48,341 bases of DNA from Kaiparowitsia implicata GSE-PSE-MK54-09C (GCA_019359435.1 JAHHHI010000003.1:1-48341), one strand, 5' to 3'; counted from the first letter of the stretch, positions 1 to 9,693 are shown. The notes: generated by a model from the letters alone, not told the origin. Program-made: numbers and translations.

Positions 1-63
1 GTTCAAACCCGTTAACGCCCGCAGCAAGCGGTCTTGGCGGAGCACACGGTCGATGTTGAGCAC
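1..63 (-). CDS. transposase N-terminus, partial (cut by window edge)
   Basis: On the minus strand an open frame runs from a GTG at 63 off the left edge, giving 21 residues that begin VLNIDRVLRQDRLLRAL. From memory this matches the start of cyanobacterial transposases with an HTH_Tnp_4 domain followed by a DDE_Tnp_4 domain (IS5-like). A TTG at 75 is an alternative start, and the frame is closed by a stop at 88-90. Nothing can be said about the catalytic part, nor whether the element is intact. Confidence 0.45.
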   Translation of the reverse strand, partial: MLNIDRVLRQDRLLRALTGLN

Positions 64-194
64 GGCCCTAGTCAATACACATCGTCCTTATCTTCTCAGA
101 TATCTCCTTATTCCCCAACAGGTCTAACATACAATAGAATCGACGCCTAATTAGCCATCCCCTAATTAGAATTAGCCATTTTAGGAGTTTGTCA

Positions 195-866
195 ATGGCA
201 GAGATTAGCCCCCGCGTTTACTGGTTGTTCCAGTCTCTCGTTGCCGTTATGCCTTATCTATTGGCGGGGCTTCTAGCGGGCGCGCTTGTGTTAGCAGCGG
301 GTGCCTTCCTCGCCCGATTCCTTTTCTTAGACTGGCTGCGCCCCATTGAAGAGGCATGCCTATTGACACTCAAAGAGTGGGCAAACCCGATCCTCGATCG
401 ATGCATGACGGCGATAACCTGGATGGCGCAGGGCGAGGTGACGATCCCCCTTCTTGTTGTGGTTGGGGGAATTTTGATTTACTACAACGAGGCGATCGCC
501 GCCTTTGTTTTAGCCATTGGGCTCAGCGGTTCATGGCTGCTGAATGGCATCTTTAAATCCTTCTTTCGACGCGAGCGGCCCGATCTGTGGGCCTCGTCTA
601 AGCGCCCAATGGACTACAGCTACCCCAGCGGCCATTCCATGAGTGCAATTTCCTTCTACGGCCTTTTAGCTGCAAACCTAACCAACTGTCTTAGTATTCC
701 GTTGGGCATTACTGCCACATTGGCAGCGATCTTAACTCTAGCCGTGGGATTTAGCCGAGTGTATTTAGGCATGCATTGGCCAACCGATGTGTTGAGCGGA
801 TGGGTGGCAGGGGGTATCTGGCTAGTGGCGTGCCTAGAAGGGTTGATCCAGATTGGTGGGCTTTAA
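195..866 (+). CDS. PAP2-family membrane phosphatase
   Basis: The product (223 aa) is a membrane-embedded phosphatase of the PAP2 superfamily, which dephosphorylates phosphatidic acid, undecaprenyl diphosphate or related lipid phosphates. The three signature motifs are in order: KSFFRRERP, PSGHS (catalytic His about residue 147) and SRVYLGMHWPTD. Hydrophobic stretches at the N-terminus and between the motifs predict about five membrane helices. AGGAG at 183-187 lies seven bases before the ATG at 195, so this start is preferred over the TTG at 189. The gene converges on a lipid-kinase-like gene only 29 bp away, so the two may act on the same lipid pool; that is inference. The substrate cannot be read from the sequence. 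Confidence 0.88.
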   Translation: MAEISPRVYWLFQSLVAVMPYLLAGLLAGALVLAAGAFLARFLFLDWLRPIEEACLLTLKEWANPILDRCMTAITWMAQGEVTIPLLVVVGGILIYYNEAIAAFVLAIGLSGSWLLNGIFKSFFRRERPDLWASSKRPMDYSYPSGHSMSAISFYGLLAANLTNCLSIPLGITATLAAILTLAVGFSRVYLGMHWPTDVLSGWVAGGIWLVACLEGLIQIGGL

Positions 867-895
867 CCTGTACTAGATGGGCATTTGTAATCCCA

Positions 896-1888
896 TCAGC
901 GTTGAGAAAAGGGCATTTTGTTAGAGGTTTTAGCGTCCTGTGCTGGCTCAGTGGTGCCGGTTGCCTCATCAAACGTTGCCAGAAGCTCCGGCGTGGGTAC
1001 ACAAATCCAAATGGCGTGAGGAATCACCTCAACCACCACTGGCGTAGTCCCTATCGACTCTCCATCAGCATGCACCTCTAAGGGCGGGTAGCTTCTTACC
1101 TCGACCGCAGCAGTTTGATACATTTTGAGCCGATTATGGAGCAACTGGTTGCCCCGCATCGCTGCAAAAAAATGGCGCAGATGATCCCACTTGGACGGTT
1201 TTTCAATATAAATCAGATCGAGCTTGCCATCGTCCATCTTTGCTTCAGGAGCTAAGGCAAACTCAACGCCGTAACGAGGGCTATTGCAAATATTGACCTG
1301 CAATGCCCGCAGCCGTCGCAGCTTTCTGCCGTCAAAGCGTAAAACCAGGCGGTGCTGTCTAAATTGCAAAAACGTTTTAATACCCAGAAACATATTTCTG
1401 AGGGCACGCAGGTAATTGCTTTTGATGCCTTCTTTAACTTCATCTCCATGGGGAAATAGTGAGGCTTCTAGCCCTATACCCACCACTTCCATAAAGTAAT
1501 GATTGTTTGCCTTGCCCATATCAAACTGGGTGCGATCGCCCTCAGCCACCACCTGAACAGCTTGAGCCATATCAGTTGGAATATCCAGACTGGCGGCAAT
1601 ATTATTACGGGTTCCTAAAGGAATAATGCCTAGCGCCGTTTGGCTATGCACTAAGCCATGGGCGACCGCTTCAATCGTGCCGTCACCCCCTGCCACAATC
1701 ACCAAGCTAGCTCCTGCCTTTGCAGCAGCAGCGGCCAACCCTGAACCATCTTCATCGGGTGTTGTTGTGCAGACCTCAGCGTAGATACCTTGAATCTGTA
1801 ACGCATGAGTCAGGTCAGGCAACAGCTGAGAATTTTCGTCTGGGCCAGAGGTGGGATTAACAATCAGCACAGTGTTCATCTCTGGCAT
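896..1888 (-). CDS. diacylglycerol kinase/YegS-type lipid kinase
   Basis: The 330-residue protein belongs to the DAGK catalytic-domain family (YegS/BmrU type), soluble kinases that phosphorylate diacylglycerol or similar lipids using ATP. It opens with the typical LIVNPTSG strand, carries the nucleotide-binding GGDGT motif at residues 67-71, then an LGIIPLGTRNNIA segment (usually GTxND/N), and has the expected length of about 300. A second ATG lies three codons in and may be the true start. The C-terminal ~25 residues are low-complexity and probably disordered. It converges with the PAP2 phosphatase gene. The lipid specificity is not determinable here. Confidence 0.85.
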   Translation of the reverse strand: MPEMNTVLIVNPTSGPDENSQLLPDLTHALQIQGIYAEVCTTTPDEDGSGLAAAAAKAGASLVIVAGGDGTIEAVAHGLVHSQTALGIIPLGTRNNIAASLDIPTDMAQAVQVVAEGDRTQFDMGKANNHYFMEVVGIGLEASLFPHGDEVKEGIKSNYLRALRNMFLGIKTFLQFRQHRLVLRFDGRKLRRLRALQVNICNSPRYGVEFALAPEAKMDDGKLDLIYIEKPSKWDHLRHFFAAMRGNQLLHNRLKMYQTAAVEVRSYPPLEVHADGESIGTTPVVVEVIPHAIWICVPTPELLATFDEATGTTEPAQDAKTSNKMPFSQR

Positions 1889-2798
1889 ATCCCAAGTAGG
1901 TTTTACGTTGACAAAGTTACAGTATGAGCCTAAACCCTGCTCATGCCGTTTACTGAATCAATTACTGATGAATAAAGCTTATCCAGGCATGGATCATAAT
2001 TTTGTAGCCCTGATGTAAAACTGCTCAAACTATCGATTTGCTATTGGAATTTTACCCTTAAACGATAAGGGAGCGATGGCGCCTGTCGTAAAATCAGCCT
2101 CCCACCTAGACCTGTTGCTTGACTTTGGCCTGAGTGCGCGACAATGAGCGTTGCGCGTTATTGCGGTACTGCTAATGGTTGCGACCTCTCAGGCTCTGAT
2201 TCGATGGAAGCAGGTGTGGGCCTTGGCTCTTATGCAAGGGGCGATCGCCCATCGTCCCCCATTTCTTCCACCGTGCCAAGCGGCGAAAAGTAGCTCTGCC
2301 TCCTCCAGTTACGTCCTGCCCCCCGTTGCTAAAGATTCCCAAACCCGCGAATGGATTTGAGCCTGGCTTTAAAGTCTGGTTTAAGGTTGGGGATATCAAT
2401 TGTGGGGTTGACGGGTTAACGGGTTTAAATAGTGGCCACCCACCTATTGAAAATTTCGGTAAGATTTGCGATACCTGACATAATCTTGCTGAAGGAACCC
2501 TGCTTAGGCTTAGAAGACGGTTGAACCTTAGCCAATTAGGCCCTAGGCAATGTGAACCCTAGGCGATGCTGGGCGATCGCCCCCTTAAGTCCTTACCCCA
2601 ATTCCCCAAAACTAGAGGGAAAAAGATTGGGTTCGCGTGGCGCTGACACCGACGCGTGCATTTTGGGGATGCTAGACCGCAGGTTGCTAAAAGCAGTGTT
2701 GCCAAAAGTAGTGAAAAGGGGCATAGATACGGCCCCTTTTCCCCATGTCTATCCCTACGGCTATGCCGTCTTAGGACTGTTTACCACCCTTACCGTAA
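1889..2798. other. 910-bp intergenic stretch, no supported gene
   Basis: Several short open frames occur but none has a ribosome-binding site or recognisable family. The stretch holds a small hairpin-like segment (CCCTTAAACGATAAGGG near 2056-2072), short imperfect direct repeats around CCCTAGGC (about 2541-2565) and a repeat of GTTGC(T/C)AAAAG(C/T)AGT near 2685-2715. It should contain the promoters of the divergently read lipid-kinase and murI genes. I see no convincing RNA gene. Confidence 0.5.
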
Positions 2799-3809
2799 AT
2801 GCTGCCTACTGTGCCCAATTATTACGCCACCAATGGAGATCCCTCGTCCCATCAGAGGAACACCCAACATTCCCCTGCCGATGCCCCCGGCTCCTCCCCA
2901 GCTCTGCCTGAGTCACTGCCTGAGTCACTGCCTGAGTCACTGCCCGACTCATTGTCGGATGCCTTCTCACCCGTGCCCCACATTTCTTCCCCCACCTGCA
3001 TTGGCGTATTTGATAGCGGAGTGGGCGGGCTAACGGTGCTGCAAGAGCTTTATCGCCAACTGCCACAAGAGCCGCTGATTTATTTTGGGGATACGGCGCG
3101 GCTGCCCTATGGCGATCGCACCCCGGCTGAGATTCTGCAATACGTACGCGAGATTCTCACGTGGTTTGGGCAGCAGGGCGTCAAGATGGTGATCATGGCG
3201 TGCAACACCAGTTCTGCTCTAGCGCTCGATATTGTGCGCTGTGAGTTTGATCTGCCGATTCTGGGCGTCATTTTGCCAGGAGCCCAAGCAGCCGTGCGCC
3301 AAGGGCGACGGATTGGTGTCATTGCCACCCCGGCCACCGCCAAAAGTGGTGCCTATCGCCGCGCCATTCAAGAGATTGACGCCACAGTTGCCGTGTGGGA
3401 AATGGGGTGTCCTCAGTTTGTGCCGCTGATTGAGCAAAATCGGCTGGCAGACCCCTACACGCGGGCGATCGCCCAGCAATACCTCGCGCCGTTGCTAGCG
3501 CATAACATCGACACCCTGGTCTATGGCTGCACCCACTACCCACACCTAGAGCCAGTCTTGCGGCAACTGCTGCCATCCTCTGTGGCGCTTGTCAATCCGG
3601 CGCAGCATGTGGTGGTGGCTGCCGCCCAAGAGCTAGAAATGCTGGGATTAAAGGGCGATCGCCCCGCCAACCCCACCCGCTTCTGCGTTAGCGGCGACCC
3701 CCACACCTTTGCCACCCTCTCTACCCAATGGCTCGGGTTTACCCCCCACGTCGAAGCCGTAGACTTGACCAGCCTCGTCTCCACGACCCACATGTACCCG
3801 TCGGTGTAG
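2799..3809 (+). CDS. murI: glutamate racemase with a repeat-bearing N-terminal extension
   Basis: MurI interconverts L- and D-glutamate in the cytoplasm, providing D-Glu for peptidoglycan. The body contains GVFDSGVGGLTVL, the first catalytic cysteine in MACNTSS, and the second in VYGCTHYPHLE, so it should be active. The family is usually about 270 residues; this frame gives 336. The extra ~60 N-terminal residues are low-complexity and include LPES repeated three times plus a degenerate LPDS, encoded by a 12-bp tandem repeat. The true start is uncertain: ATG 2799 reads through the repeat, whereas TTG 2952 or GTG 2973 would give the usual length. The gene converges with the peroxiredoxin gene downstream. 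Confidence 0.92.
   Translation: MLPTVPNYYATNGDPSSHQRNTQHSPADAPGSSPALPESLPESLPESLPDSLSDAFSPVPHISSPTCIGVFDSGVGGLTVLQELYRQLPQEPLIYFGDTARLPYGDRTPAEILQYVREILTWFGQQGVKMVIMACNTSSALALDIVRCEFDLPILGVILPGAQAAVRQGRRIGVIATPATAKSGAYRRAIQEIDATVAVWEMGCPQFVPLIEQNRLADPYTRAIAQQYLAPLLAHNIDTLVYGCTHYPHLEPVLRQLLPSSVALVNPAQHVVVAAAQELEMLGLKGDRPANPTRFCVSGDPHTFATLSTQWLGFTPHVEAVDLTSLVSTTHMYPSV
2907..2954 (+). repeat. 12-bp tandem repeat in the murI leader/N-terminus
   Basis: CCTGAGTCACTG occurs three times exactly (2907-2918, 2919-2930, 2931-2942), followed by a diverged fourth unit (2943-2954). The period is a multiple of three, so copy-number change would not shift the murI frame if translation starts upstream. Confidence 0.95.
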
Positions 3810-3835
3810 ATTAGTCCAGCAGACACCGTTCCACT

Positions 3836-3877
3836 AAAAAAAGGCTGAAGGAACGTCAGGCAATCTCCTTCAGCCTT
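3836..3877 (-). terminator. hairpin terminator for the peroxiredoxin gene
   Basis: The 12-bp arms AAGGCTGAAGGA (3841-3852) and TCCTTCAGCCTT (3866-3877) are perfectly complementary with a 13-nt loop. Seven A on the plus strand (3836-3842) become a T run after the stem when read on the minus strand. It lies about 120 bp past the stop of the minus-strand peroxiredoxin gene and just past murI, so it may stop both convergent transcripts. Confidence 0.8.
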
Positions 3878-3997
3878 GTCTCATTCAGCTTTGTCGCACG
3901 TGCTGGATTGGTGATCCGTAGATAGGTGCCCCCTTAAAGAGAGGTACTCGCCTAAGGCGGGGACGGTCTTTTCGAGAAATCTCCTAACTCCTAAACC

Positions 3998-4576
3998 CTA
4001 CTGCAACTCATCCAGCAGGGCCAGCACCTCAGCGCTGTGGAATAGGGGATTCACCCCCAGAAACCGCGCTCGCATCGTGCCCTCAGAATCAACGATGTAG
4101 GTATGGCGCAGGGAGCGGTTGCCCAGCCAAGAGCCATAGGCCTTGCTTGTGGCTCCGCTTGTATCCGCCAAAAGCGGAAACTTCAGCCCTTCAGAATCGC
4201 AGAACTCCGCATGGGAATCGACATCATCCACGCTGATTCCTAAAACCTGAGTGTGGCGCTGCTGATACTCGGGCAAATCTTGCTGAAACCGCCGCGCTTC
4301 TAGGGTGCAGCCCGAGGTGAAATCCTTGGGATAGAAATACACTACAACCCACTGCCCACGATAGTCATCCAAGGCAACTTCGCCGTCGCCGCTGTTAGAC
4401 GGCAGCGTAAAGGCCGGTGCAGGCTGCCCAATCGCGGGCTGCTCACCCCCTAGGGCGATCGCCCCCAGCGGTTGCGCCAGCCAAAGCGCCAGAATTAGGG
4501 CGATCGCCCCCACAACTCGCAAAATTTGGGCCATAGAAGCAGCCCGAGACACAGAACGACGCGAAATAGTCAGCAT
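3998..4576 (-). CDS. exported PrxQ/Bcp-type peroxiredoxin
   Basis: This thiol peroxidase reduces H2O2 and organic peroxides. Counting from the ATG at 4576 (192 aa), residues 1-42 form a basic stretch plus a hydrophobic helix ending near AIALGG, which predicts export to the lumen/periplasm or membrane anchoring. The thioredoxin-fold domain follows with the peroxidatic Cys90 in PKDFTSGCTLEARRF. The usual PrxQ resolving cysteine five residues later is replaced by Arg. Cys126 in SHAEFCDSEG is the only other cysteine in the mature part. The frame opens further at a TTG at 4636, but that 20-residue extension lacks family character. A terminator lies downstream. Confidence 0.88.
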   Translation of the reverse strand: MLTISRRSVSRAASMAQILRVVGAIALILALWLAQPLGAIALGGEQPAIGQPAPAFTLPSNSGDGEVALDDYRGQWVVVYFYPKDFTSGCTLEARRFQQDLPEYQQRHTQVLGISVDDVDSHAEFCDSEGLKFPLLADTSGATSKAYGSWLGNRSLRHTYIVDSEGTMRARFLGVNPLFHSAEVLALLDELQ

Positions 4577-4703
4577 AGTCGGAATCAAAGAATGAATGAG
4601 GCGAACGCAAGGAGTGAAAGCAGTACCCCGGATCAATAATCCAGCTCACTGCTTAACATCCCTTTACATTACTGTACGCCAAAGCCCCACCCTTTTCAGC
4701 CGC

Positions 4704-6047
4704 CTACTCACCCGTAATCGACAGCGCATCAACCCAGACGCGCGGAGCAATTCCGCCGCCTACCAGTTCCAGTTCCTTTTCCACATACAGAATCGATTGC
4801 AGCACCTTGAGGATGTCGCCAGCCACAGTGGCAGATTCGATGCTGATGCGCTTGCCATTCTCGATCAGCCAGCCATCAAACGGCAGCGAAAACGATCCCT
4901 GAAGCGACTGAACCCCAGCATGCAGCGCCTGCAAATCATCGATGAAAATCACGCCGTCTGCATTGTCTAGGGAATACTCGCGCTCGGCAGGCGCACCAGA
5001 AAACGCATGTAAGAAGTGGCGACCCACACTCACCTTTGCCCCGATATTGGCATGACCCGTTGGCTGTGCCCCTAGCCGCTGCGCCGTGCCAGCGCTGTGC
5101 ATAAAGTTAGCCAGTACACCCTGGTCAATCAGCGTGAGGCGGCGAGTGGGTGTCCCTTCTCCGTCGAAGCTTTCGCCGCCGACGTTTTCTGGATGCAGTG
5201 CGTCGTCGCAGAGGCTAAGGAGGGGAGAGGCGATCGCCTGTCCAATCGACTCAGCCGTCGAGAGGCTTTGCTTATCCAGCACGTTCTGAGCATTAAACAG
5301 ATTGGAGAACGCCCCCACCAAGCTCAAAAACGCATCTGGCGAAAACACGACCGGATATTTCCCAGACTTGACCTTTTGATAGCCGAGATGGCTGATCGTC
5401 TTTTCCGCCGTTTCCGCCACACAGCCGTCGATATCCAGCTCGCTCAAGCCTCGGCTCACCCTAAATGCACCAGCACTGCGGGGCTTTTTGCCCTCTTGTT
5501 CCGTTTTGCTATAGAGATAAATTGAGGCGACAGAGTGCCCCTCTTGGCGGCGAGCGCCCTCGCTGTTGAGATAGAAGCGGTCGATGTGGCGCTGAGCCAT
5601 GCCATTGTAAGGTACAGCGGCGATCGCCGGATGCGCCTTCATCAACGTGCTTTCTGCGGCGGCTAATCGCTCAATCAGCTCCGCCACGGGAGCCTGAGGG
5701 GCTTTGTCGTGAGGCGTGTGGTCGATGGGCGCAGTGGCTTCTGGGCTGAAGCCGGGGATATTTTCTTTTGCGCCAAACAAGCTGGCATCGTAGGCGGTTT
5801 TCAGCGCCATTTCTAGACCCAGCGGGTCAACATCAGAGGTGGAGGTAATGCCCACGGTGCCGTCATCGTTCCACACGCGCACCGTTACGCCAGAGCGGCT
5901 AGAAGCTTTCACCTGCTTAGGTTCACCGTGGTCTACTTGGGCACTGGTTTCATCTACCACAGCCCCGTACACATCGTATTTGGGGATTCCCAAACGAGCG
6001 GCGATGTCCTGCGCCTGCTCTGCCACGGTATCGATCGACATTGCCAT
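4704..6047 (-). CDS. tldE: TldE/PmbA-family protease subunit
   Basis: The 447-residue protein is a member of the TldD/PmbA (U62) family. In Escherichia coli, TldD and TldE form a heterodimeric metalloprotease that trims modified peptides such as microcins and degrades the antitoxin CcdA. TldE lacks the HExxxH zinc site, and none is visible here. Family features include the N-terminal domain with VDHGEPKQVKASSRSGVTVRV and the C-terminal TRRLTLIDQGVLANFM segment that parallels TldD. It lies 101 bp downstream of tldD on the same strand and is presumably co-transcribed. Length and spacing fit an ordinary cyanobacterial tldDE pair. Confidence 0.9.
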   Translation of the reverse strand: MAMSIDTVAEQAQDIAARLGIPKYDVYGAVVDETSAQVDHGEPKQVKASSRSGVTVRVWNDDGTVGITSTSDVDPLGLEMALKTAYDASLFGAKENIPGFSPEATAPIDHTPHDKAPQAPVAELIERLAAAESTLMKAHPAIAAVPYNGMAQRHIDRFYLNSEGARRQEGHSVASIYLYSKTEQEGKKPRSAGAFRVSRGLSELDIDGCVAETAEKTISHLGYQKVKSGKYPVVFSPDAFLSLVGAFSNLFNAQNVLDKQSLSTAESIGQAIASPLLSLCDDALHPENVGGESFDGEGTPTRRLTLIDQGVLANFMHSAGTAQRLGAQPTGHANIGAKVSVGRHFLHAFSGAPAEREYSLDNADGVIFIDDLQALHAGVQSLQGSFSLPFDGWLIENGKRISIESATVAGDILKVLQSILYVEKELELVGGGIAPRVWVDALSITGE

Positions 6048-6148
6048 AGGGTTCTCGGTTAGAAGGTTGACGTAAGAAGGTTGAGGGTTTCAATCTGGGT
6101 TGAAGGGTCAGAGCGTAGGGGTTAAGGGGACTCATGAAGCAGTCTGCC

Positions 6149-7633
6149 CTATCGCCCTCCCACCGTGATGGAATCGACCTTGAGGTGGGGCTGTCCCACT
6201 GTCACGTAGATGCTGCCGCTCACCGACCCGCAGAAGCCTGCAGCCAATCCCAGATCCTGAGAACACATGGAGATTTTGTTCATAATCTCCACCGCCTCGC
6301 CGATCAGGGTTGCGCCCTTCAGCGGCTTGGTCACTGCGCCGTTTTCGATCAGATAGGCTTCGGATACCGCAAAGTTAAACTGACCCGTTGCACCGACGCT
6401 GCCGCCACCCATGTTCTTGCAATAGATGCCCTTGTCGATTGAAGCAAACAGGTCATCCACTGCGTAGTCACCGGGGGCAATGTAGGTGTTGCGCATGCGG
6501 CTGGCGGCGGCATAGGTGTAGTTTTGGCGACGACCGCTGCCCGTGCGGGGGTGCCCCGTGCGAATGGAACCCGCGCGATCGCTCAAAAAGTTCTTCAACA
6601 CGCCATTTTCAATCAGCAGCGTCCGTTGGGTAGGCATTCCCTCATCGTCCATATCCAACGTGCCAAAGGCATCGGGCGACAGCCCCTCATCCCACGCCGT
6701 CAAATTTTCGTGAGCAATCTTTTCGCCTTTTTTATCCATAAAGGGCGTGGTCTTGCGCTCAATCTGCGTGGTTTCTAGCAGGTGTCCGCAAGCTTCGTGG
6801 AAAATGACGCCGCCAAACTGATTGGCCATCACGATGGGGTAGGTGCCCGATTCCACATAGTCGGCATAGAGCATTTTCCCGGCAGATTCCGCCACTTCCT
6901 CCGCGTCCGACTCAAAGTTCCACGTCCGCAGGAAGTCGGGTTGTCCGGTGCTGCCGCTGCGCTTGCCGATCGAAGTGCGGTGCTCCCCATCCGCGCAGAG
7001 CAGGCTATAGCCCACGGATTGGGTGAGGCGAATGTCGCGGGCAAAGGTGCCATCGCTAGCAGCGACCAAGACTTCTTGCCAATCGCGGAAGTAGACGGCG
7101 CGGCGCGACTGCAAGTGACTGGCTTTGCTCTGAACCCGAGCGTTAGCGTCGAGCAGCACTTCGCCCATCTCGCGAATGGGGCTGCACTGATCAAACCACT
7201 GATCTTTGCCACGCACGGCGGCATAATCGCGCAGCAGCTCTAGATTGATTTCGGGAATATAGGACTGGGGGGAGGGCAGCGTCAGCCCCAAAATAGACAG
7301 CCCCTTCTCTAGCGCTGTTTTCAACCCGTTAAACGACAAATCATTGGTGCTGACGTAGCAGTCACCCGTGCCTTTGAACACGCGCACCCCGGCCCCTGTG
7401 CTGAGGCTGGGCGAAATGCTGGTGATGGCATCGTCTTCGGCCAGGCAGTTGATGTAGTTAACCCGTTCTAGAAAGATCTCGACGAAATCTGCCCCAGCAG
7501 CACGCCCCAGCCCAAGTAGGGTAGAGAGGGGCGATCGCCACGATTCATCAAAGCGATCGCGCGTCACTGTGTAGTGCAACTGCGGCAACTGTTGGGTGAT
7601 CAGCAGCGAATCGGGCAAGGTAGCAAGGTTCAT
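6149..7633 (-). CDS. tldD: TldD-family metalloprotease catalytic subunit
   Basis: The 494-residue catalytic partner of TldE. The zinc-binding HExxxH is present as HEACGH at residues 279-284, and the downstream [17 protein letters not shown] and [15 protein letters not shown] segments are typical of the family. The complex is a cytoplasmic peptidase acting on unfolded or modified peptides. An AAAGGA ribosome-binding site sits about 9 bases before the ATG at 7633. It is first in a two-gene unit with tldE and divergent from hflX, sharing a short promoter region of about 80-170 bp. Substrate in this organism is unknown; no RiPP precursor gene is visible nearby. Confidence 0.93.
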   Translation of the reverse strand: MNLATLPDSLLITQQLPQLHYTVTRDRFDESWRSPLSTLLGLGRAAGADFVEIFLERVNYINCLAEDDAITSISPSLSTGAGVRVFKGTGDCYVSTNDLSFNGLKTALEKGLSILGLTLPSPQSYIPEINLELLRDYAAVRGKDQWFDQCSPIREMGEVLLDANARVQSKASHLQSRRAVYFRDWQEVLVAASDGTFARDIRLTQSVGYSLLCADGEHRTSIGKRSGSTGQPDFLRTWNFESDAEEVAESAGKMLYADYVESGTYPIVMANQFGGVIFHEACGHLLETTQIERKTTPFMDKKGEKIAHENLTAWDEGLSPDAFGTLDMDDEGMPTQRTLLIENGVLKNFLSDRAGSIRTGHPRTGSGRRQNYTYAAASRMRNTYIAPGDYAVDDLFASIDKGIYCKNMGGGSVGATGQFNFAVSEAYLIENGAVTKPLKGATLIGEAVEIMNKISMCSQDLGLAAGFCGSVSGSIYVTVGQPHLKVDSITVGGR

Positions 7634-7803
7634 TCAGGGGGTCCTTTCAGCAGAAATGGAATTGAGTAGCGCTGCCTTTTAGTGTAGCAATTGGGAGGTT
7701 GAGGGGTTGAGGATTGGCGAATCCCGCTGCTTCAATCCCGGCTTTCCACGCCCCTGATACAATACAAACATCGACTTGTCCACTTATCTCACTAACTCTA
7801 CGC

Positions 7804-9495
7804 TTGTCTATCGAAACGATTTACGGCAACTTGCAAGGGCTGAAGTCCAATCAGCTTAAGCAACTGCAGCGTCTATACCATCAGCGCATTCCGGGCGATC
7901 GCATCACGAGTTCCGAATTCGCTCAGCGCTTAGCAGCCATCAGCAGCGACATCAACCAGCCCATTTGCGCCTATATCAATCGCCGCGGCCAGGTGATGCG
8001 GGTTGGGGTGGGCACCGTTAACCAAACGCGGATTGCACCATTGGATCTGCCCCGCTACGGTGAGGGGCGGCTCAGCGGCATTCGCTGCATTTCGACTCAG
8101 CTCAAGGATGAACTCCCGAGCGATGCGACGCTGACCGCCATGGCGCTGCAGCGGTTGGATGCGCTGGTGGTGCTCTTAACCTCTAGCGGGGGCTTTGAGC
8201 GCCGGGGTGGCGGCGCAACGGGCTATGTGCAGCAGGTTTTTTTGGCTCATTTGGTGCCCCATCCCGAGGCGCAGTGGACGCTCTCGCCACCGCTGGCCTT
8301 AGAGGCGATCGCCCAACACGATTTCCTTGACCTGGTGGAAGGGCTAGAAGAAGAATTTCAGCGCGAGTATGTGGCGCGGCAGGTGAGCGCTAGCCAAGAC
8401 CGGGTTGTGCTGGTGGGCATGGTCACCGAAAAACTCTCTCCCCAAACCTTTCAGAACACCATGGTGGAATTGGGGCGGCTGGTAGAAACCGCTGGCGGCG
8501 AAGTGCTAGAAGTGATGCATCAGAAGCGATCGCGCCCCCATCCCCAAACCGTCGTCGGGGAAGGAAAGGTGCAAGAAATTGCGCTCATGGCGCAGACCCT
8601 CGGAGCCAACCTGGTGGTGTTTGATCGAGATCTCTCGCCCATGCAAGTGCGGAATCTGGAGCAGCGCATTGGCGTGCGCGTGGTCGATCGCACCGAGGTG
8701 ATTCTCGACATCTTTGCTCAGCGGGCTCAAACCGGGGCAGGCAAACTCCAAGTCGAGCTGGCTCAGCTGGAATATATGATGCCGCGCCTCACCGGACGGG
8801 GGCAGGCCATGTCGCGCTTGGGCGGCGGCATTGGCACCCGAGGGCCAGGGGAGACCAAGCTAGAGGTTGAACGACGCAGCATTCAAAAGCGGATTGCCCG
8901 GCTACAGCGAGAGGTCGATCAACTGCAAGCCCACCGCACGCGGCTGCGGCAGCGCCGCCATCACAATGATATGCCGACCGTAGCGCTGGTGGGCTATACC
9001 AATGCGGGCAAGTCTACGCTGCTGAATGCACTCACCAATGCTGAGGTTTATACCGCCGACCAACTGTTTGCCACCCTCGACCCCACGAGTCGCCGCGTTT
9101 CGGTGGCTGATATGGACAGCGTGGACAATGTGCAGATGGTGCTGACCGACACGGTGGGCTTTATCCACGAGCTGCCCGCGTCACTGATGGATGCCTTCCG
9201 CGCCACGCTAGAAGAAGTGACCGACGCCGACGCGCTGATTCACCTGGTGGATTTGTCGCACCCCGCTTGGGAGAGCCAAATCCGCTCAGTCATGAAAATT
9301 CTGGGCGATATGCCCATCACCCCCGGCCCCATCCTGCTGGTGTTCAACAAAATTGACCAAGTGGATAGTGACACCCTGGCACTGGCCCAATCAGACTATC
9401 CCACGGCGTTGTTTATCTCAGCGGGCGATCGCCTCGGCCTCGAAACGCTGCGGCAGCGATTGGTGCAGCTCATTCGCTATGCGATCGCCCAATAG
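7804..9495 (+). CDS. hflX: ribosome-associated GTPase HflX
   Basis: HflX is a TRAFAC GTPase that splits stalled ribosomes after stress. The N-terminal HflX domain and coiled coil are followed by the glycine-rich RLGGGIGTRGPGETKLEVERR segment, then the G domain with GYTNAGKS (about residues 397-404), DTVGFI and NKID. The frame is open to a TTG at 7714. I favour the TTG at 7804 (SIETIYGNLQGL, 563 aa) because cyanobacterial HflX proteins begin near this point, although GAGG upstream of 7714 makes the longer form possible. The last ~30 codons (9406-9497) are duplicated in diverged form at 11966-12057. Confidence 0.93.
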   Translation: MSIETIYGNLQGLKSNQLKQLQRLYHQRIPGDRITSSEFAQRLAAISSDINQPICAYINRRGQVMRVGVGTVNQTRIAPLDLPRYGEGRLSGIRCISTQLKDELPSDATLTAMALQRLDALVVLLTSSGGFERRGGGATGYVQQVFLAHLVPHPEAQWTLSPPLALEAIAQHDFLDLVEGLEEEFQREYVARQVSASQDRVVLVGMVTEKLSPQTFQNTMVELGRLVETAGGEVLEVMHQKRSRPHPQTVVGEGKVQEIALMAQTLGANLVVFDRDLSPMQVRNLEQRIGVRVVDRTEVILDIFAQRAQTGAGKLQVELAQLEYMMPRLTGRGQAMSRLGGGIGTRGPGETKLEVERRSIQKRIARLQREVDQLQAHRTRLRQRRHHNDMPTVALVGYTNAGKSTLLNALTNAEVYTADQLFATLDPTSRRVSVADMDSVDNVQMVLTDTVGFIHELPASLMDAFRATLEEVTDADALIHLVDLSHPAWESQIRSVMKILGDMPITPGPILLVFNKIDQVDSDTLALAQSDYPTALFISAGDRLGLETLRQRLVQLIRYAIAQ

Positions 9496-9693
9496 CCAAT
9501 CTAGCGAAGATGGCCGGGGTGCTAAAGCCGGTGAGGATGGTGCGATCGCATAGGCTATATCTCTCTTAGAACCCCTGATCACCGGGTGGGTCGCCACTAC
9601 CGCTGCCGTGCGATGGCGTCCATTGAGCCGCAGTTTGGGGCAGCGCTGTCTCCTTCTCAAAGGAGTGCAGGGAGGGGAGGATAAAACTGCACG

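Noticed and set aside
2151-2360. 69-codon frame in the 1.9-2.8 kb gap
   Set aside because: No ribosome-binding site, low-complexity and unlike any family; overlaps a similar-length frame on the other strand.
2552-3033. 119- and 125-codon frames overlapping the murI start
   Set aside because: They are in other frames across the repeat and MurI leader; the proteins are Pro/Ser/Cys-rich without domain character.
5097-5525. 142-codon plus-strand frame inside tldE
   Set aside because: Antisense shadow of a confident gene; GC-rich genes here routinely give long antisense frames.
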